A stretch of DNA of 64,000 nt from Morella rubra (GCA_003952965.2 RXIC02000040.1:49423-113422); one strand, 5' to 3'. Counted from the first letter of the stretch, positions 41,936 through 53,331 are shown. Notes: generated from the letters alone by a model not told the origin. Made by a program: numbers and translations.

Positions 41936-42630
41936 TTAGAACCAATTTTACTCCCAAATCCAATTTAGGAACCTTGAAGACAGTCGGGGGTGTGCGGCAC
42001 TCAAAATTTATTCTAATAAAATAATTTTTCGAAATTCTCTCTGTTTTTTATTAAATTATTATTTTATACTTTAAAAAAATATAAAAAATATAAAAAATTA
42101 ATTTTATTTTATTTATTATCAATTTTAATATTTCAAAATTTTTAATACCTTAAAATTTTCACTGCCAAATATTACCTCAAGAGATCGGGGCAGGGAGATT
42201 GGATGTGGAAATTTTAGGGTAAAACAAGGGCATCATTTTTTTTTTTTGGCTAACCAAAAGGCATCCTTTTTATTAAAAGAATAGACGTCGTTTTCCTACA
42301 ATTAAAAAATAGATGTCCGTTGCAATTTTCTAAAATTAATGATATCTTTTTTCTGATACTAAAAGAATAGACGTCGTTTTCCTAACAAAAAAAGAGAGGA
42401 AGCGTTGGTGGATTTATTACCCGTTTAAATTTGCCGGCCCTCTCTACTTCCACAAGGCACTGCCTAATATTGCTCTTCTTCTGCCGAGTTGGCTATAAAA
42501 AGCCCATCCATGTGTCCAAAGAGGGCAAAGACCACTGCCCAGACTTTGGGGTAATCGGTAAGCCACACCTCCTAATAGGTGCCGAATAACGGTAGTTTTT
42601 ACAGGTACCTTAATTTTAGATTTAATAAAA

Positions 42631-43525
42631 GGTTAAATTATTCTGTACGTTTCTGGAGTTGGATTTTTTCTCAGTTTGATTTTCAGAGTTTAATTTTCTT
42701 TAAAAGCATCCTTGGGGTGAGTACCCATTACCAAATAAATCTTGGTGTCAACTCTTGGACGGAAATGCATACGTGGCTAACAGTTTACACGTGAGCATTG
42801 ACAGCTAGATTTTAAAAGAAAATTCACCCAATCGCAATGTGACACGTGTCATACAAAAATAAATAAAAAATATTTTAAAAAATAAAAAATAAATCTAAAA
42901 TCTAAAAGCTAAATTAAAAAAAAAAAAACTCGGATCGGGGGAGACCCCCGATCCTTTCCCGGTGGAGGCCCCTCCACCAGCCCATTCTGGCCGCCCAGAA
43001 TTGGGCGCCCAGCGAAAGGAGGAGGACTCCCTCCTCCTCCCCAGGTGCTCGGGGGCGGCTGGGGGAGAGCCGGGCGGTAGAGGAGGGAGTCCTTCCCTCC
43101 TCCGCTGGCCGCCCAGTTCTGGGCGGCCAGCATGGGCCGGTGGAGGGGCCTCCACCGGGAAAGGATAGGGGGTCTCCCCCAATCTGGGGTTTTTTTCTTT
43201 TTTTTTTTTTTTTTTTTAAATTTTTTAAATTTTTTAAATTTTAGATTTTAAATTTAGATTTATTTTTTATTTTTTAAAATATTTTTATTTTTTATTTATT
43301 GTATGACACGTGTCACATTGCGATTGGGTGAGATTTTTAAAAAAAATCCAGCTGTCAATGCCCACGTGTAAACCATTAGCCACGTGTGCATTTCCGTCCA
43401 AGAGTTGACGCCAGGATCTATTTGGTAATGGGTCCTCACCCCAGGGATGCTTTTAGAGAAAATCGAACTCTGAGGACCAAACTGAGAAAAGGTTAAACCT
43501 TAAGGACGTATGGAGTAATTTAGCC
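42631..43525. mobile_element. Mutator-like foldback element with GC-rich core
   Basis: The two halves are inverted repeats of over 400 bp. Termini are GGTTAAATTATTCTGTACG and the inverse of GGCTAAATTACTCCATACG. The flanks TTAATAAAA (42622-42630) and TCAATAAAA (43526-43534) match at 8 of 9 bases, as expected for a Mutator-type duplication. The outer arms are AT-rich with repeated ACACGTGTCA and CACGTGT motifs. The core (42930-43185) is extremely GC-rich and itself folds back (CCGGTGGAGGCCCCTCCACC at one side and its inverse at the other). No protein-coding content. Confidence 0.8.
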
Positions 43526-43534
43526 TCAATAAAA

Positions 43535-44030
43535 AAAGACTAGAAATATTTTTATCTCACAATGTGGATAATTTACTTTTTTTTATTCCTTAAACGATGA
43601 ACGTTAAGACAATACGAGCATTAGCAATTTATAAACTTCATCTAATCTTATTAATCTAGATGAAAGTTTATTCACGTGTCTAAATATGCTCCATAGCTAA
43701 TATATCTACAAACAGTTATGATTAAGGATTTTAAAATTTTAAATAGAAGTGTTGGAGAGAGTAATATGACGGGACTGGTGGAATCAAGACAGTGCCTTGA
43801 TTTAATTTAGTATTAGAATAAAGATATCTCTAATTTTGTTTAAAAAAAGATAAACACATGGTATTAATTTAGGGATTAAATTTTTTTGTAATTTTTTATT
43901 TATACACTATAAACAGATAGATGCCATTACAAGATTTATGCCTCTCATCACTTTACGTCGTGAATAACATTAAATAGCGTGTGCGGCGGGCTGAATCTAT
44001 GACATTTAACGCGGATTAACTGATAGCGTG
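43535..44030. other. upstream region of the RraA-like gene
   Basis: The sequence is AT-rich with no gene seen. Upstream promoter elements may lie here, but I cannot point to any with confidence. Confidence 0.3.
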
Positions 44031-44036
44031 AACTTC

Positions 44037-44043
44037 TATAAAT
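44037..44043 (+). promoter_or_regulatory. TATA box of the RraA-like gene
   Basis: TATAAAT lies about 140 bases before the first splice donor (44183) and just before a CT-rich leader. The spacing is suitable for a start site around 44070. Confidence 0.5.
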
Positions 44044-44089
44044 CTGCCCCGACTCTCAAGTCTCAAACATCACTCCCTCTCACTCCCCC

Positions 44090-44686
44090 TCTCTCTCACA
44101 CACACACCCCCCCGCAAAGACTCCGAACAGAGAGGCTTGGACTTGCATCAACTCCGATCCTTCTTCGTCTTTGGTTTATGAGGTACATCTCTTTCCTCTC
44201 CACGACTTTGCCATCTGATTTATTTTGTTTTCTTGGTTTCTTCGCAGATCTGTATCTGTGTATAACTGTCGAATTCTAGACGTCGTTTTTTCTTTTGCCA
44301 GAGTTTTTTTCTCCGTCGATCTGATAATTTGTTCGCTTTCTTTCTGTAGGATTTTCGTTATATATTGGTTTATGATGTATCTCGTGGTTGAATTGTTCGA
44401 TCTCGTATGTTTTTCTTCTGAATTTTTTATTCTTTTTTTCTGTCTAATTTTATTCGATCTTATAGGTTTTTTTGTTTTTGGAATGAATTGCATGAGTGAT
44501 CTCATTTTTGTTATTGCCTTTGTTTCTCGGGTTTCTTTTGATTTCCCTTCTTATCTTTTTTATGAGAACGTAAACAACTTGGATATGACTCACAGTTGAA
44601 AATTGGGCTCGCCCTGGGGCAGGGTGATTTTTATTTCCATTTATGGCTCTCTTGCTTTTCAAAATATGCAGGGGTGTGGTTGGGGA
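44090..44686 (+). repeat. inverted copy of the 5MP 5'UTR and first-intron region
   Basis: The plus strand here matches the minus strand of about 10640-10040. Shared blocks in order are CGCAAAGACTCCGA, CTTCGTCTTxGGTTTATGAG with donor GTACATCTCT, CAGATCTG, TCGAATTCT, GAATTGTTCGATCTC, ATTGCATGAGTGATCT, TGATTTCCCTTCTTATC, CAACTTGGATATGA, AAAATTGGGC and CTTGCTTTTCAAAATATGCA. The match is colinear over about 600 bases with small gaps. It covers exon 1, the splice donor and the 5' part of the leader intron. Confidence 0.9.
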
Positions 44687-45682
44687 TTTTTTTGTCTTTC
44701 CAATTAATGAAATTGTGTATTTCTTATTCCCTTTCACTAATAGTTGATGTAAAAATGAGAAGACAAGGAACCGGTGTATAAATTTTGAGTTTTATACTAT
44801 CTTGTTCTCCAAAAGGAAAAACGGGGATGAAGAATCCTCAGTTAGGCAAAGTTGTCGTATATGCTCAACTGCATGGATATTTTTGTTTATTTGGTCTGTG
44901 TGATGAATTATTTGTCTATTTTCAAAATTTCGTTCTAGTTTCTTAAGTATTTGCTCAACGATAGAAGATAGAGTCCGTTGTTAACCTATTCACTTAGAAT
45001 TGTTCACGTGCTACTGTGTTGCTTTATTGCCCTTGCTGTTCTTTTCCAAGAGCTTTCTTCCTAGTCACACTTTTTGGTTTTTTCTTTTACTTTGAAAAAG
45101 TGATTGAAGGCATCTTAAATTGATCATGGATAAAGAAAATCCACTTTAGGAGGAAATTTAAGTCTGGTGCTTCTCTGCATGTTTGGTTCTGCAATTTTTA
45201 TTTTTGGTGGATTGGATGGATATGCAATTATGAAAGCCTCCAATCGTGTCCTTTTCCAAAGACTACTTGTAACTTTTCCCATGGATGATGGCACCAGATC
45301 CTCTTGTAGTAAACACTGCATATGTGATGAGTAGGCTTGCCTTCTATAACAATATTAACACTCCTCCAGAAGATTTGCACTGCACTTCTCTCATTTGTTT
45401 TTACTTATTAAATGCTGCAGCGGATACCCTACCTATCCAAGTCTGTTCAAATCTTCTCATCTACCTGAAGAACATCCAAACCAAGGGAGAAGAGTAAACC
45501 CCTCTCCTCTGCTATCACCATCTAAACCTACCATACCATCTAGCTTAAAGAAGAATTTGAAAATATCATAGCTAATTTGGTGAAATCTCTTCGTTAGATA
45601 TATTTTGCCAAAATTCAGTTCAGTGTAGTTTTGATATCTGCTTCTAATTATACAATAGTTGTCTTAACTGGAATGTGTTCAG
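44183..45682 (+). other. leader intron of the RraA-like gene
   Basis: The donor GTACATCTCT follows TTTATGAG, and the acceptor GTGTTCAG precedes GATCAATGG. The 1.5-kb intron separates a non-coding first exon from a single coding exon. Its first 500 bases are shared with intron 1 of the 5MP gene. The exact donor use is inferred from that homologue, where the same site must be used to join the coding frame. Confidence 0.65.
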
Positions 45683-45687
45683 GATCA

Positions 45688-46188
45688 ATGGCTTTGGTTA
45701 CAACTGCTGAAGTTTGTGATGCCAACCCACAACTAATTGTAAGCGGTGAGCTTCGAGCACTACAGCCTGTTTTTCAAATATATGGCCGTCGCCAAGTCTT
45801 CTCTGGACCAATAGTTACCCTCAAGGTATTTGAAGACAATGTTTTGGTTCGTGAGTTTTTGGAGGAGAAGGGTAATGGTCGAGTTCTCGTTGTAGATGGG
45901 GGTGGAAGTTTGCGCTGTGCAATATTAGGGGGCAATCCTGTGGTTCAAGCTCAGAATAATGGATGGGCAGGAATAGTTGTAAATGGCTGTATAAGGGATG
46001 TTGATGAGATCAATGGTTGTGACATTGGGGTGAGGGCTCTGGCCTCTCATCCAATGAAAGCCAACAAGAAAGGTAATGGAGAGAAGCACGTTCCAATCAC
46101 CTTTGCTGGGACAAGAATCTGTGATGGGGAGTGGCTTTATGCAGACACTGACGGAATTCTGATTACCCGAACTGAGTTATCTGTCTAA
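45688..46188 (+). CDS. RraA-like protein / 4-hydroxy-4-methyl-2-oxoglutarate aldolase family
   Basis: One coding exon gives 166 residues, the normal plant length, from MALVTTAEVCDANPQLIVSG to ELSV. Family signatures are present: QIYGRRQVFSGPIVTLKVFE, VLVVDGGGSLRCAILGGN, then AQNNGWAGIVVNGCIRDVDE, where the Arg-Asp pair (R and D of CIRDVDE) corresponds to the substrate and metal ligands, and finally PITFAGTRICDGEWLYADTD. Members are trimeric ring proteins. Bacterial RraA inhibits RNase E, while related enzymes cleave 4-hydroxy-4-methyl-2-oxoglutarate or oxaloacetate with a divalent metal; the plant role is not settled. The ATG lies five bases after the acceptor of a 1.5-kb leader intron. An upstream ATG in exon 1 would open a 10-codon frame that overlaps this start. 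Confidence 0.94.
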   Translation: MALVTTAEVCDANPQLIVSGELRALQPVFQIYGRRQVFSGPIVTLKVFEDNVLVREFLEEKGNGRVLVVDGGGSLRCAILGGNPVVQAQNNGWAGIVVNGCIRDVDEINGCDIGVRALASHPMKANKKGNGEKHVPITFAGTRICDGEWLYADTDGILITRTELSV

Positions 46189-48700
46189 AGCATGTTCTCT
46201 TTTGCAAGATAATATGTGTAGGATGATATCTCTGAGGTACCATCTATTGTATTTCTTGTTTCTGTGTCTTTGCTTGGAGCTCAGTTAATGTGTTTCATTT
46301 TAAAAATAATGTCCTCATCCAATTATCTTATTTGATGTTCCTCGGAGTGCAGTTCTTTACTACTTTTTATCCTAGCCTTGAAGATCATTTTTACATTTTC
46401 TTGATTGTTCCTTATGGCAGGGGGAATACGTGGGACAATTGTCTGTTAATATTTGCTTTTCTTTTCCTTTTTTCAAGATTTATCTTTATTTTATGCCTTT
46501 TTTTTTTTTTTGGGTCGTGAGCTATGAAGTTGAAACTGCAGGTAAGAGACAAAAGGGCAAAATCATCTAGAAGAGAGGATGAACTAATAATGAATGGTGG
46601 ACTGTAGCTGCTGGATGAAATATTGAAGTAAAAGCAACCGATCCTATAGGAGTTTCAGCAGATAGCTTGAGCTTTTCGATGATGTAGTTGATGGTAGTAC
46701 TTTAGTATTTCCTTGATCATGTATGGTCAATGATTTGTTAAGGTGAATTTGTTTTTGGAATAAAGTTCACAAATTTATGATTGCCGATCAGGATCAATGC
46801 ATCGAATTATCCTGCTTTGACACCAAAGTGGTTCTCGTCCTGAATAAGTTCCTGAAGTTTGTGAAAATTTGTGCTTCTGGTTTATCCTGCACACAAAGAA
46901 GACTGGAAGTGGATTACTGAGTCTTCCCAAATTTTGAGCCGTTTGTCGTTGCAAATATCTTCAAGCCAAACAAAGCTTGGAGCACGAGCAGTTGCGTTAA
47001 CGTGTGTCGGCAATATCCTCCCGTTAGGCGTCAGTAACCTGAAACTTCCCTGTTTAATATTGTAAAATTGTAAACGATTGGAGAACCTTTACGCTCCAAC
47101 ATTATTTTTCCCAAAGATTTTCGACTTGCGCACTCAGGATTCGGCTAGTGGGGTTGTTCGAAATTGCTCATTATGGAGATCAAAAGAACGGATAAGCATG
47201 AAAAAGATTAGGAAGTTTAACAAGCCAATGAAGAGCTCCCATTCACAAAAGTACCAATCAAACTCCGATGGCGTGCAGGTGGAACACCTTTAATTCTTTC
47301 CAAAGTACGACTTACTAAGGTGTAGATTTCTAAAAAGTCCGAATGTAAACTTTGTATTTCTTGGTTCGATTAGCAATACCGATACTGTACGAAAAAGGTA
47401 CTTGTATGTAACATCTTAATTTTTGTTTAGTTATGCTGCTGAGATTTTACGTTGTGTGAATCTAGATGAGTTGAAAGTATCTGGAATGAAAAGTCATGAT
47501 TGTCATGTGTTCTTGTAGAGAGTTTTTCCAGTGATGATATGAGGATTGTTTGAAGGAAGACATAGGTGGCGCAGTGACCGAATTATGTTTGTTTTTTCAA
47601 GAGTTGTGTTCACGAACGTTGAGGATGTATGTATTGCAGAGGATGTTGGAAGATATTGAGGTTATTTTATGCAAGTTAAAAATAATTTTTCCACTTGCTT
47701 TTTTACGGTTATGATGCATTTAACGGTCCACTTACCGCGCGAAGCGATGATTGCTGGATTGGTGCAGTATAAATGAATGTATCCAGTTGTGATTAATGAA
47801 TGTCTCAAAACGGTCTGTGAAAAATAAGTCGCGTCCCAAAGGGTCGATTGAATAAGGGTATATTGAGAACTAGTGTTTGACATTTTGTTTCTAGTATATT
47901 TGAGGGTTAAAACAATGTTTAATCGCAGAGAATAACTACGATTGTGAAGTGAGATGGAGGTACTAGAAAGGTCATTGGATGTGTTCACTCAGAGAATTGG
48001 ATTGATAAGGGCTGCAAAAGAGCATAACATAGACTGAAAAGAGTTCAAGAAAGCTCGGTAGTATGTGCTAAACAATTTCAAAGGCATCAACAACTACTTA
48101 GAGTAAATAAAATAAAATTTCAATTTCTACTGTAATACATAGTCCCCGATTAACTTTATCATTACAGTGAATGCATGGATGAACTTTGCACGCAAGAAAT
48201 TGGAGACATTTCTCGTATAAGGAACAATTTTCGGATTGGTTATTAGGGCGAGTAACTGTTACTGAGAAAGAAATCTAATTTATCGTCTCTGTTTTTAATG
48301 ACCTCTAATATATTGTTGTAGGTTCAAAAATTACGTTCTCAAAATCCATGTACATCGGTCGATGAATTGTATTCATTGGCGAGTGGGCCTGATACACAAG
48401 TGATACGTTATTCTTACATATGTTGTGAATGGATGTAGATATCATATGGTATAATGGGGAGAAGATAGAGAACTCAAAATAGAGGTATTGTAGTATCGGG
48501 ATCACATGAGGGAAATCCAATAGAATTTTACGGGAGACTTGTAGACATTTATCTTCTTAGTTCCTGTAGATGTTTCTGAAGTGTTTTTACTGTTATTGTC
48601 TTTTTTATCATAACTTGATCGTTTTTTTTTTGTTATGTTACAGCTCATACGGTGAAATGAATTGTGGACATGAATTTCTTTCTATTACTTCTAGACAGCT
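46189..48700. other. 3' region of the RraA-like gene and intergenic sequence
   Basis: The first few hundred bases should hold the 3'UTR. Beyond about 46900 I see no gene; short open frames on both strands lack family features. Confidence 0.4.
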
Positions 48701-48713
48701 GTATGACTCCAAT

Positions 48714-49181
48714 CAGTGACGAAGCCAAGAATGCAAATGAAGAGGGGCAAACCCCTAAGGAAAAATGACAATTTTTTTTTCTTATTACGTAACGCAAAAA
48801 AAAAAGTCTTAAGAATTAAAATATAAAAAATTAAGGACTAAAAACACTAAAAACGTTGAAATACAAGTACCGTAGTATTTGCTGATACTGAGAGGTGACA
48901 ATTGGCTCTTACGAGACTGCATCTTCTAAAAACATTGCAAAATAGTTTCGTTCTCAATAGTTTCAAAAATTTCCCTCTCGATGTATACCACCATACAATC
49001 ATTCATAAATGAAACATTTTCAGGATTTTCACAAATAAACACATAAATGAAACAATTTTAGCATTTTTAGTGGGCCAAGGGGGGCGGGCATGGTAAAAAA
49101 TAAAATAATTTGGTGTAATTTTTTTTTTGGCTGAGGCAATTGGGGTAGTGGCCCCTATTTAGCCCCCCTTGCCTCCGCCTG
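48714..49181. mobile_element. hAT-like MITE
   Basis: The left end CAGTGACGAAGCCAAGAATG and the right end inverse CAGGCGGAGGCAAGGGGGGC fit the CAGNGGCGGAGCCA termini frequent in plant hAT MITEs. The flanks TGACTCCAAT and TGGCTCCAGT match at 8 of 10 bases. There is no coding content. Confidence 0.6.
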
Positions 49182-49202
49182 TGGCTCCAGTACTCTGATG
49201 AC

Positions 49203-50083
49203 TAGGGCTGTTCAAACCTGGTGTAGGTCATAACTGGTACTTACATTGGATAGGCTAATTTTTAAATATTGGCCACCTCTACTACTTTCGTTAAGGGCAA
49301 TAATCAACACTTAGCGGTGGCGGTTCCCGTTTAACTTGCATTTATATTAGGCCATTTTTTTTATAGCATTTACGCACTTGGTCCAATGTATTTTTTTTTC
49401 TTTTTTCTTTTGGTCCATTAAGCACATAAAGTATTTTCTAGTGTTGCATGATGCGAATAGCCAACAAAGGCATAAATTAGGATTTAATTGTTCTAGTGCC
49501 CTTAAACAGATACTATTAAACTTAGCACTACATTATGAAAGTATATCATCCACAACAGAATAATGCTTTTTCATTGCTTTTCAAAACTTAAGACTTTTCT
49601 TATCAATCCAAAATAAGTCCATGAATAAGTGAAAAGTAAAATATACAATGTTTCTTGCATCTCTCAACCAAATTGATCCAAATTTATCAATTTATGGGAC
49701 ATCCTCATGAAACTTTGATTCTTGTAAAATAAGCAGTCAAGATATTTATCTTTAGGAACATAATATGGAAAGGGAAAAAAAAAAATAAATGGTAACAAAA
49801 CAAAACTATACAAGAAGAAAAAGCTAAACTTTCATAATTATCATCATGCATTCACTTTGGTTGAGGTCAAAGGGGTCAGGTCGACGTAAAGGGGGAGGGG
49901 GTGGGGAAAATTTGCTATTTTAAAAAAAAAAAAATTCTGGTTTACTGGTACCTGGGAACCAGTAAAATCATTGGATTTCTGCAAATGGTAGCCACCGCAA
50001 CCGAAATCAGTTAGGCCAGGTATCGGGAACCCAATGCCGGTGTCGGTGGAATCAGAATTTTACGGTTTGGTTGAACACCCATA
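49203..50083. mobile_element. probable hAT-like element
   Basis: The ends TAGGGCTGTTCAAACC and the inverse TATGGGTGTTCAACCAAACC are similar, and subterminal blocks carry GGTACC/GGGAACC motifs on both sides. The 8-bp flanks do not match well, so either the ends are off by some bases or the duplication has decayed. No transposase frame. Confidence 0.45.
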
Positions 50084-50512
50084 CCATTGATTGTAATATT
50101 TTTTTAGTACTTGTGCAGGACCATTTCGACCTTGACTACACCCGTCGAAGGACGTGAGGATGGTGAGACTATGATGACGGCACATCAAACACACTGCAAT
50201 CGGATGCATGCGTATTTCAAAAAAATTTCGAGTAAAGAGGCGGCATTGTTGAAGCCCCACCTTGAAACCATAGAAAACATTGGACGGAGCTATATGTTCT
50301 GTTCAGTAGTGAAGCATTTTGTAGTACATTAATTACAAAAACCATTGCTTAAATATTACATTCTTTTTATAAATAATTACTTAAAATATCGCAGAAAAAA
50401 AGTGAGCAAAATAAGATAAAATAGATCAAAGTTGATTGAACCATGCTGTTGGTTTACGCTTGTTCCAACGCACACGAGCTTACATGGTAAGTTAATTACC
50501 AAATTATAATTT

Positions 50513-51575
50513 GGGGTAAAGTCATAGTTAGCTTTGTATGTATGGGCAAAAATAAAATTGGTACCCACAATTATCAATTCGGCGATTTGAGACTGTTAAC
50601 TTTCAAAACTATTCAATCTTCACCCCCCGTCTAAATCGATCATCAAATCAGACGAATTTTCAGCCACATGCATCCTACGTGCTTCTCTTCCATTTGAGAT
50701 GATCATACTGCCCACACTGATGATGCCCTTCTATTTTTCAATCTCCACCCAAGTGCCATTCCAGACCCAAGTAGTCTCTATGCCGGCTGCCCTGTGATTG
50801 CAGGTGACAAATGGTCGGCAACAAAGTCGATTCATGTAGACTCGTTTGACAAGAAGTCGAAATTGAACAGATCTAATGATAGTTGTGAGAGATGGGTTGC
50901 CCTTGGAGAATGCACGAAGAACCGAGAGTATATGGTCGGATCTCTAGAGCTTCCAATCTACTGTAGGCGGAATTATAAAGTTTGTTAGAAATCTTACTCT
51001 TGGATTCCTCACAGAGCATCCACTATAGGCTTACTTACAGTGGTTTTCTCTTTCTGTTTTTTGGGCTTTAAAGGTGGTTCTTTACTTCCTTAGCAGCAAC
51101 ATTCTCATAGTTCTAACCAGAACTCGCAATTCTCTTCCCTCAAAAATTACTTGCAACATCAAACTCTACTCCTTCTGGAAAGCATGAATCACCACTCAAA
51201 AGAGTGACAAAAACTTGAAAATTTAAAGAATTAGAAAGAGTGTAGAAAACTACTGAAGTACTACTTGGAATAGGGTAAGGAAGAGCTAGAGCACGAACTA
51301 GTTTAAATGATGAGAAGGAGATATGGTAAGTATGACGGTAGCAAGACAGGGCGCAAGCACAACTCGTTAGCATTTGTGCGGCGAGAGAAGGGACAAGTTA
51401 AGGGTCACATAGTGAGAGAAGCACGTGGTTGAAAATTCATCTAATTTAACGATCAATTTAGACGGGGGTGAAGATTGAATAGTTTTGAAAGTTAAGGTTC
51501 TTAAATCGCCGAATTGATAATTAGGGGTACAAATTTGATTTTTCCATATATACGGGACTAACTATGACTTTAGGC
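50513..51575. mobile_element. Pack-MULE: Mutator-like element carrying a P4H fragment
   Basis: Terminal inverted repeats of roughly 150 bp begin GGGGTAAAGTCATAGTTAG on the left and, inverted, GCCTAAAGTCATAGTTAG on the right. They share long identical stretches such as AACTTTCAAAACTATTCAAT and TAATTATCAATTCGGCGATTT. The flanks TTATAATTT and ATTTAATTT match at 7 of 9 bases. The interior is not transposase but a prolyl 4-hydroxylase fragment, so the element fits the Pack-MULE definition. Confidence 0.78.
50719..50988 (+). pseudogene. captured prolyl 4-hydroxylase C-terminal fragment with ShKT domain
   Basis: The plus-strand frame reads DDALLFFNLHPSAIPDPSSL, then AGCPVIAGDKWSATKSIHV and, after a linker, CERWVALGECTKNREYMVGS ending CRRNYKVC and TAG. 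This matches the end of the plant P4H catalytic domain (GDALLFFxLHP, GCPVIxGxKWSATKWIHV) followed by a cysteine-rich ShKT domain. Changes at usually conserved sites (IHV preceded by Ser instead of Trp; CRRNYK instead of CRRSCK, losing one cysteine) and the lack of the upstream HxD region show it is a fragment. Collagen- or extensin-type hydroxylation activity is not possible from this piece. Confidence 0.82.
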
Positions 51576-51599
51576 ATTTAATTTTTATTAATATATTCA

Positions 51600-52640
51600 T
51601 ATTCTTTGAAATTGTTTGTTAATAACTTTATGGTATTTCCATGTAAAAAATCCAGATAGTGGTGAAATCAATCTAGCAAAGTTGTATAAGAATAATTATA
51701 CAAACAAAAATGATGTTTGGATCTCGAAAGGAGCAAGAGAAATTTATTTAAGTCGCTTTCATATTAATCTAGTTGGAAGATGTCTTATTACAGTTTATCT
51801 ACTTTAATATTTCTGATAATTATTAAATACTTTCAGGAATAGATGGATGCTTTCCAGTGCAGTGTGAATTTAGAAGGGAAGACTTACACCGAAATTAAAG
51901 TATATTCTGAGATATTAGGCAAGAAGTTATATGTTCGAGATTAGGACGGACGGTTAAACCTGCACCTTCATCAACTTTAACTACACAGTTTTTTGATCTA
52001 CAGCTCTAGCTAGTGAAGGCAAGGGATGAAAGCTGCTAGAGAAAAATACTTGCAAGATTTTACGAAGAAGCAAGCTGAGATAGGGCCACGTTGCAAGACC
52101 ATCGTGAGGAGCAGCGGGTGATTAGAAGCGCATCGATTGAAGGCAGATGCGATTGGAGCATAAAGATGCATGCAAAAGAGCATAAGGAGTGCATGCAAAA
52201 GGAGCAAAAGTGCTTATAAGTAAACTATCAAAGGAGCTGGAACAGCACATGACCACTGTAAAGGAAAGAAAATGAACGACATGTTAAAGCAACTATTGAG
52301 CCAGTTTGGGGGCGCCGACATAAGTAGATTTGATATGTTGTATTTCTGCTTTGTGATTGCTACATTATGTACTAGTTACGATGTTATTTTTGATTAATTA
52401 TGACATTATTATTATTATTGATGTTTATGAAATGTGAGTATTGTATTTTATTGTAATAGTAAGTTTTATATACTATTTCAATTATTAACGTTTTTTTTAA
52501 ATTGATTCTATTAATACTGTCTTGATTAACAATTATAGAGATCGAACAGTAATTGTAAAAAACATGACCGATCATGAATACCGCCATCTGATAAAAAAAA
52601 ATAAAATGCCTAAAATAACAATAGATCGATAATATAATTG
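51600..52640. other. decayed repeat sequence
   Basis: A possible remnant of transposon coding sequence lies near 52020-52350 (repeated GCATGCAAAAG, Lys- and Glu-rich frames), but it is too degraded to name. I see no gene. Confidence 0.3.
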
Positions 52641-53331
52641 ATTGATCGTCCCGTGTAAGTGATCGAATAGTTAGCAAAAAAGCGTTCCATCGGTATTATA
52701 GGCGACCAATTGGTAGTGAATACAACGATCGATTATCCAACTCACCCGATTGATTGTCCCGTGCAAACAATCAAATAAGTGTTCCATCGCTAACATAACT
52801 GACTGATCGGTTATGAATACAATGGTCGATCATCCAACTCAATTGATCGATCGATTAGGCAAATATGTCCGATCGTAAAAGCTTCCTCGATTGATCGTGT
52901 TCGTTGGAGCGTCCAATCAAAGAAATTAACCGATTGATCCGCAAAATTGAATTGATTGATTGTCACTGTGGACCGTTCGATCATCCTCAAATGTACTATC
53001 AATTGTTCTTATTTCTCGATCGATCATTTCAAATCAACGTCCTACCGATTGTGGATCTAACTGATCGATCTCTTTAGTTGAATCATCCTATCGTTACCAT
53101 TAACTATTGGTCGTGGTTGACTCAAATTTGATTGATTGACAATCTTCTAATCCATCGGAAATTTTGGCGATCAACTGCCACATTTAGTGACGAAACTCAA
53201 ATTTCCTCATGAAATACATTTGGTGACGAACTTTCGCTGACAAACCTTGTGGCGAAAAAATTTTATCACTAAAAGCTTCAGGGACGAAATTTTGACTTTT
53301 AATGAAAAAAATAGTCAATTTTTGTGTAGTG
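52640..53331. mobile_element. right-end remnant of a second CACTA family
   Basis: The segment ends TTTTTGTGTAGTG (53319-53331), the inverse of a CACTACACAAAAA terminus. Before it lie several TTxGTGACGAA motifs (53180-53300) and a dense cluster of GATCGAT/ATTGATTG motifs (52640-53150), typical of CACTA subterminal regions. No matching left end was found, so I regard it as truncated. Confidence 0.5.

Noticed and set aside
42895-43182. Proline- and glycine-rich frames in the GC-rich core
   Set aside because: Both strands are open because the core is a GC-rich inverted repeat; no coding evidence.
45285-45497. 70-codon frame before the RraA-like exon
   Set aside because: Lies in the inferred leader intron and does not extend the conserved N-terminus, which is complete from 45688.
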